Shown here one piece after another: positions 6,949 to 10,000 of a stretch of 10,000 nt of DNA (positions are counted from its first letter, which is position 1; each line of letters begins with the position of its first letter). Origin of the DNA: Flavobacterium psychrophilum (GTDB taxonomy: Bacteria > Bacteroidota > Bacteroidia > Flavobacteriales > Flavobacteriaceae); the NCBI GenBank assembly GCA_945897545.1, contig CAMDGJ010000099.1, positions 1-10,000 of the forward strand. Direction: 5' to 3'. The notes below the pieces were generated by a model that was not told where the DNA came from, ran no database searches, and saw nothing but the letters and a program-made list of their open reading frames with translations. The position numbers were made by a program, and so were the translations under genes.

Positions 6949-7011
6949 AACCATTAAGGGATTAAGAAAATTAAGTAAAACTTAGTGATCCTTAATCTCT
7001 TAATGGTTTTT
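6949..7011 (+). terminator. Long AT-rich stem-loop followed by T5, between DUF4254 and the glycosyltransferase
   Basis: The arms 6949-6966 and 6991-7008 pair at 17 of 18 positions. The loop contains a nested 5-bp hairpin (TAAGT, AAA, ACTTA; 6972-6984). Five T residues (7007-7011) close the structure, so it could act as a factor-independent terminator for the DUF4254 transcript. The stem is AT-rich and TTAAG-repetitive, and it resembles dispersed intergenic sequence common in flavobacteria, so it may equally be a repeat or a partial attenuator before the glycosyltransferase that begins 14 bp later. Confidence 0.5.
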
Positions 7012-7024
7012 ACACCTTAAGTAA

Positions 7025-8095
7025 TTGTCCGAAAAACAACAACATATAGCCGTTATCAGACTTTCCGCAATGGGCGATGTGGCCATGACGGTTCCTGTTT
7101 TGAGGGCTTTTGTAAACCAAAATACCGAAATAAAAATCACGGTTATTTCCCGACCGTTTTTCAAACCTTTTTTCGAGGGAATTCCCAATGTTTCCTTTTT
7201 TGCTTTTGATGAAAAAAATCGACACAAAGGTTTTATTGGATTACTGCGATTATTTCAAGATTTGAAAGCTTTGCACATCGATGCTTTTGCCGATTTGCAT
7301 AATGTTTTGCGTTCCAAAGTGGTTCGAACACTTTTTGCCTTGAGTGGAAAAAAAACGGCATTTGTCGATAAAGACAGAACTGGAAAAGCGGCATTAACAC
7401 GTTCTGAAAATAAAATTTTCAAACCTTTGCCCAGCATGTTCGAAAGACATGTAAAAGTGTTTGAAGAACTTGGTTTCACAGTAGATTTATCAAATCCTAA
7501 ATTTCCAGAAAAGGCAGTTTTATCGAATGATATTTTGAAAATACTAGTTGAGAATGAAAAGATTCCCGATTTCTCGGGAATTAAAATAGGAATTGCTCCT
7601 TTTGCCCAATACGATTCTAAGGCGTATCCTTTGGATTTAATGCAGCAAGTTATCGACCAATTAGCAGAGAGCAAGAATCATAAAATCTTGCTTTTTGGCG
7701 GAGGAAAAAAAGAAATCGAACTTTTGGATTCACTTTCAAAAAACAGTGAAAATGTTTTCAACGTTGCAGGGCAACTTAGTTTTCAGCAGGAATTACAACT
7801 CATTAGCAATCTCGATGTAATGCTTTCGATGGATTCTGGAAATGCGCATATTGCAGCTATGCTTGGCGTAAAAGTCATTACACTTTGGGGCGCCACACAT
7901 CCGTTTGCAGGGTTTTCGCCATTCAATCAACCGCTTGAAAACGCTTTGGTTTCAGATAGAAATTTGTTTCCAAAATTGCCTACTTCGGTGTACGGAAATA
8001 AAATTGTAGAAGGCTATGAAGATGCGATGCGGACTATTTCAGTTGAAAAAATAGTGTTCAGTATTCAGTCACAATGTTCAGTATCTAAAAACTAA
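7025..8095 (+). CDS. Glycosyltransferase family 9 (heptosyltransferase-like), TTG start
   Basis: A 356-aa GT-B fold enzyme of family 9, related to the heptosyltransferases that add sugars to the lipopolysaccharide inner core at the cytoplasmic face of the inner membrane. Motifs are IRLSAMGDV (11-19, the family N-terminal glycine loop), DLHNVLRSK (90-98), KIGIAPFAQYDSKAYP (187-202), LLFGGGKKE (222-230), the nucleotide-sugar site SMDSGNAHIAA (268-278) and TLWGATHP (286-293). An in-frame TAA at 7022-7024 directly precedes the TTG at 7025, and the next ATG is inside the glycine loop, so TTG is the only sensible start. The last ~11 residues (SIQSQCSVSKN) are encoded by a 20-bp-period repeat and look like a recent extension. 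The donor and acceptor sugars cannot be told. Confidence 0.92.
   Translation: MSEKQQHIAVIRLSAMGDVAMTVPVLRAFVNQNTEIKITVISRPFFKPFFEGIPNVSFFAFDEKNRHKGFIGLLRLFQDLKALHIDAFADLHNVLRSKVVRTLFALSGKKTAFVDKDRTGKAALTRSENKIFKPLPSMFERHVKVFEELGFTVDLSNPKFPEKAVLSNDILKILVENEKIPDFSGIKIGIAPFAQYDSKAYPLDLMQQVIDQLAESKNHKILLFGGGKKEIELLDSLSKNSENVFNVAGQLSFQQELQLISNLDVMLSMDSGNAHIAAMLGVKVITLWGATHPFAGFSPFNQPLENALVSDRNLFPKLPTSVYGNKIVEGYEDAMRTISVEKIVFSIQSQCSVSKN
8055..8084 (+). repeat. Direct repeat at the end of the glycosyltransferase gene
   Basis: The 10-mer TGTTCAGTAT occurs at 8055-8064 and again at 8075-8084, a period of 20 bp, with a further TTCAGT between them. It encodes the final residues of the glycosyltransferase and runs up to its stop, as if an intergenic repeat had been read into the gene. 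Confidence 0.6.
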
Positions 8096-8103
8096 GCACG
8101 GAC

Positions 8104-8255
8104 TTAAAGCCAAATCTTCTCATCCTGACAACGCTTCAAAATATAACTTTTTAGATTCGAAATGGTTTCTTGATAAGAAGGTTGCTCGAAACCAAAACGC
8201 TCGTGTTCTGCTTGTTCTTTCTCGATGGCATTGCAGCCTTTGATAACTTCTTTAA
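8104..8255 (-). pseudogene. C-terminal remnant of an unrecognised gene
   Basis: On the minus strand a frame of about 50 codons reads as plausible protein: a charged helix (KEVIKGCNAIEKEQAEHERF) and then a segment around SYQETISNLKSYILKR and a terminal CQDEKIWL, ending at TAA 8104. It contains no ATG. Upstream it runs into the REP-like element, and the frame closes at a TAG (8323-8325) in that element's right arm; the only nominal start, TTG at 8292, lies in the spacer between the two arms. The likeliest reading is the 3' end of a gene whose front was lost when the element arrived or by deletion. It is convergent with the glycosyltransferase, 8 bp from its stop. I do not recognise the family. 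A small gene with a non-standard start is less likely but not excluded. Confidence 0.45.
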
Positions 8256-8256
8256 G

Positions 8257-8332
8257 CCCCCGATAGCGCGAGCTTATAGCTCGTGACAACAATCTCTTAA
8301 AGGCACGAGCTATAAGCTCGCGCTAGCAGGGG
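8257..8332. repeat. REPIN-like element: two REP hairpins in inverted orientation
   Basis: Arms 8264-8285 and 8304-8325 are perfect 22-bp inverted copies separated by 18 bp. With the flanking CCCC (8257-8260) and GGGG (8329-8332) the whole can fold with 27 of 29 pairs per arm. Each arm is also a hairpin of its own: 8267-8274 pairs with 8278-8285 around a TAT loop, with one G-T pair. A palindromic unit present twice in inverted order is the layout of REP doublets mobilised by REP-associated tyrosine transposases. No transposase is in the window. Its GC-rich arms contrast with the surrounding AT-rich DNA. It could alternatively serve as a bidirectional terminator. Confidence 0.75.
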
Positions 8333-8358
8333 TACCTGATTTTAATCGGTCGTGAGTT

Positions 8359-9894
8359 TTAATGCGATTGTCTATTACTTTTATTCATTCCTTTAAAAGA
8401 ATCCTCCGGAATATTATTTCCAAGTTGAAAAGTAACAGGAATTGTATATGATGATTTTATTGCGACACCATTTAAATAAGCAGGTTTATAAACGCGAGGC
8501 ATGTCTCTGAGCATATCTTCCATTTCGTTAGCTAGGCCTGGGTTAGGCGCTTTCACTTTTATATTAATTATTTTAGAATTAACATCTACTTGAAAACTAC
8601 AATATATCCTAACATCACCAGTAAGGTTTGTTTTAGATCGCACACTTGTGTCAAAAGAGCTTGCAATATAAGTACTAATTCGTTCATTAAAACATTTCAT
8701 TAACTCTTTAGGAGAATCCGATTTTTCGCAATATTTATCATAATAAGCAGGGATGTATACATTAGGTTTATCGTTACACTGAATAACATTTACAGGATAT
8801 GCTTCTGATATTATAGTATAACTGTAGGATTCCAAAACATTGGTAGATTTGATATTTAGTTTCTCAATAGGAAAAGTTCTAAAAATTTCAATAAGTCTGT
8901 TGTTTAATATAGGATTAAGAGAGTTTGCCTTTACATTTATCAATTTGCCTTTTTTATCTAAACTAAATCCAATACTAATTCTTTTTAAAAAAGGGGTAAA
9001 AAAGATTTTTTGAAGTTCTTCTTTACTGATAAATTTTTTAAAATGCAATGCTAATTCATTATTTGGATTTAATGTAGAATCTTTAGATTTAATTACGTCA
9101 GCTATATATTCCTTATTTTCAGAATTTATTATCAATTTAATAGTTTCATTAAAAGGGAGTTTAGTAGGTTTTCCATTTCGTAAAGCGGGAGTTTTAGCGA
9201 TAGGGAATTGGATCAGTATCCGTTTTAATTCTACAGACAAACTATCTTTAGGGTTTTTAACAATTACTCGCTCAACCCTCCCTTTTTCGTCAATAATAAA
9301 TCGAGGTTTAAAAGTTAGTAAACCCAAAACCTTTGCTTTTTGTAATTGTTCAGGTGATATATTATTAGCGACATAGGTCTCTAATAGATTCTTGATGCAG
9401 GATTGCATTTCAGAATAACTAGTGTTTGACTCACAACCATCATAAACGGGATAGCGATCATAAATAATATTAGTACTGCAATTAAAAATCATTTTATCCC
9501 CGTCTCTTGAAAGAATTTGCAACATATAAATATTTAGTGGGCTTTTATCTCTGATATTAAGTTTACTAATATCAAAATTTAAAAACGCATCTACTATAGA
9601 GTTATTTAATTCTGAATACGGAGATGTAGCACGTATGGACACCGCTTTATCTTCTTTGCTTAATTTAAAGGCTAAATAAATATGATTTTGATTTTCGTCA
9701 AACTCATTAATCTTATAATTATCAAATAAGTTGTCATCAATATTCCTTCTGAAATATTTCGACAAATCATTTGTTGGACTTGGCTTGGCAATGGAGTCAA
9801 ACTCTTTTATTTTGTCAACGTATAAAGTTGATTTGGTTTGCGAAAACCCAATAGTTGTGATTGTGATTAACAGTAAAAAAAGAAAGTGTTTCAT
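8359..9894 (-). CDS. Secreted protein with duplicated TonB C-terminal-like domain pairs
   Basis: A 511-aa exported protein. Residues 1-18 form a classic cleavable signal peptide (hydrophobic LFLLLITITTIGF, then SQ). The mature part has four alpha/beta units resembling the TonB C-terminal fold, at about 40-130, 160-257, 280-362 and 395-490. The fourth is the clearest: FQVDVNSKIINIKVKAPNP, then LRDMPRVYKPAYLNGV and YTIPVTFQL. Unit 2 carries the flavobacterial TonB-type YPVYDGC lead-in. Units 1 and 3 share an LNN...F..F.I.KLNI pattern, and units 2 and 4 share a cysteine pair at the same spacing (C154/C166 and C389/C401). There is no proline-rich linker or retained membrane anchor as in a true TonB, so energy transduction is unlikely; binding to periplasmic or outer-membrane partners is inference. 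The gene appears more AT-rich than its neighbours. TATAATTG (9922-9929, minus) is a weak -7 candidate. Confidence 0.8.
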   Translation of the reverse strand: MKHFLFLLLITITTIGFSQTKSTLYVDKIKEFDSIAKPSPTNDLSKYFRRNIDDNLFDNYKINEFDENQNHIYLAFKLSKEDKAVSIRATSPYSELNNSIVDAFLNFDISKLNIRDKSPLNIYMLQILSRDGDKMIFNCSTNIIYDRYPVYDGCESNTSYSEMQSCIKNLLETYVANNISPEQLQKAKVLGLLTFKPRFIIDEKGRVERVIVKNPKDSLSVELKRILIQFPIAKTPALRNGKPTKLPFNETIKLIINSENKEYIADVIKSKDSTLNPNNELALHFKKFISKEELQKIFFTPFLKRISIGFSLDKKGKLINVKANSLNPILNNRLIEIFRTFPIEKLNIKSTNVLESYSYTIISEAYPVNVIQCNDKPNVYIPAYYDKYCEKSDSPKELMKCFNERISTYIASSFDTSVRSKTNLTGDVRIYCSFQVDVNSKIINIKVKAPNPGLANEMEDMLRDMPRVYKPAYLNGVAIKSSYTIPVTFQLGNNIPEDSFKGMNKSNRQSH

Positions 9895-10000
9895 TAGTAA
9901 AGTAGTTATAAATGTTGATTACAATTATACTTAATTTTTTTGTAAAATAAAACTGTAATTTTAAATAAATAGATTTGTTTTTATAATTATTAAATTATAG

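Noticed and set aside
7000-7227. Two overlapping minus-strand frames at the start of the glycosyltransferase gene
   Set aside because: They are antisense to the conserved N-terminal GT9 motifs and have no support of their own.
8257-8332. A CRISPR repeat-spacer unit
   Set aside because: There are only two copies and they are inverted rather than direct, with one 18-bp spacer and no cas genes.
8359-9894. A genuine TonB energy transducer
   Set aside because: The N-terminus is a cleavable signal peptide and there is no proline-rich periplasm-spanning linker, so it is better described as a secreted multi-domain protein.

Overview
The window looks like a chromosomal segment from a Flavobacterium-like member of the Bacteroidota. 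It is AT-rich and has no clear Shine-Dalgarno sequences. Several start codons are preceded by the Bacteroidetes -7 promoter motif TAnnTTTG. The conserved flavobacterial block purD / small membrane protein / polytopic membrane protein / upp / DUF4254 / glycosyltransferase 9 is also present. Genus-level placement is inference from these features only.

Region 1 (2-2927, minus strand) is a tight four-gene run, read right to left: higB toxin, higA antitoxin, a PaaK/CapK-like adenylate-forming ligase, and wecB (non-hydrolysing UDP-GlcNAc 2-epimerase, cut by the left edge). Spacing is 11 bp, 0 bp and a 1-bp stop/start overlap, so it reads as one operon. The last two genes look like the edge of a surface-polysaccharide locus, led by a toxin-antitoxin pair.

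Region 2 (2928-8095) is housekeeping and conserved flavobacterial genes. Strands alternate through much of it: purD (+), a 76-aa single-pass membrane protein (-), a 309-aa polytopic membrane protein (+), upp (-), then a DUF4254 protein (+) and a family 9 glycosyltransferase (+). Both convergent pairs overlap at their stop codons (9 bp and 6 bp), and both divergent pairs share short promoter regions. PurD makes glycinamide ribonucleotide for purines and Upp salvages uracil, so nucleotide metabolism, two uncharacterised membrane proteins and envelope-glycan genes lie together. A long AT-rich stem-loop separates DUF4254 from the glycosyltransferase, which must start at TTG because an in-frame TAA lies directly before it.

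Region 3 (8096-8358) is a decayed junction. It holds a coding remnant with no ATG, followed by an element of two REP-like hairpins in perfect 22-bp inverted orientation (REPIN-like).

Region 4 (8359-9894, minus strand) encodes a 511-aa secreted protein. It appears to be built from a duplicated module, each copy made of a degenerate and a better preserved TonB C-terminal-like domain with equivalently placed cysteines. This is the most unusual gene here. I see no CRISPR array, RNA gene, transposase or recognisable defence island.
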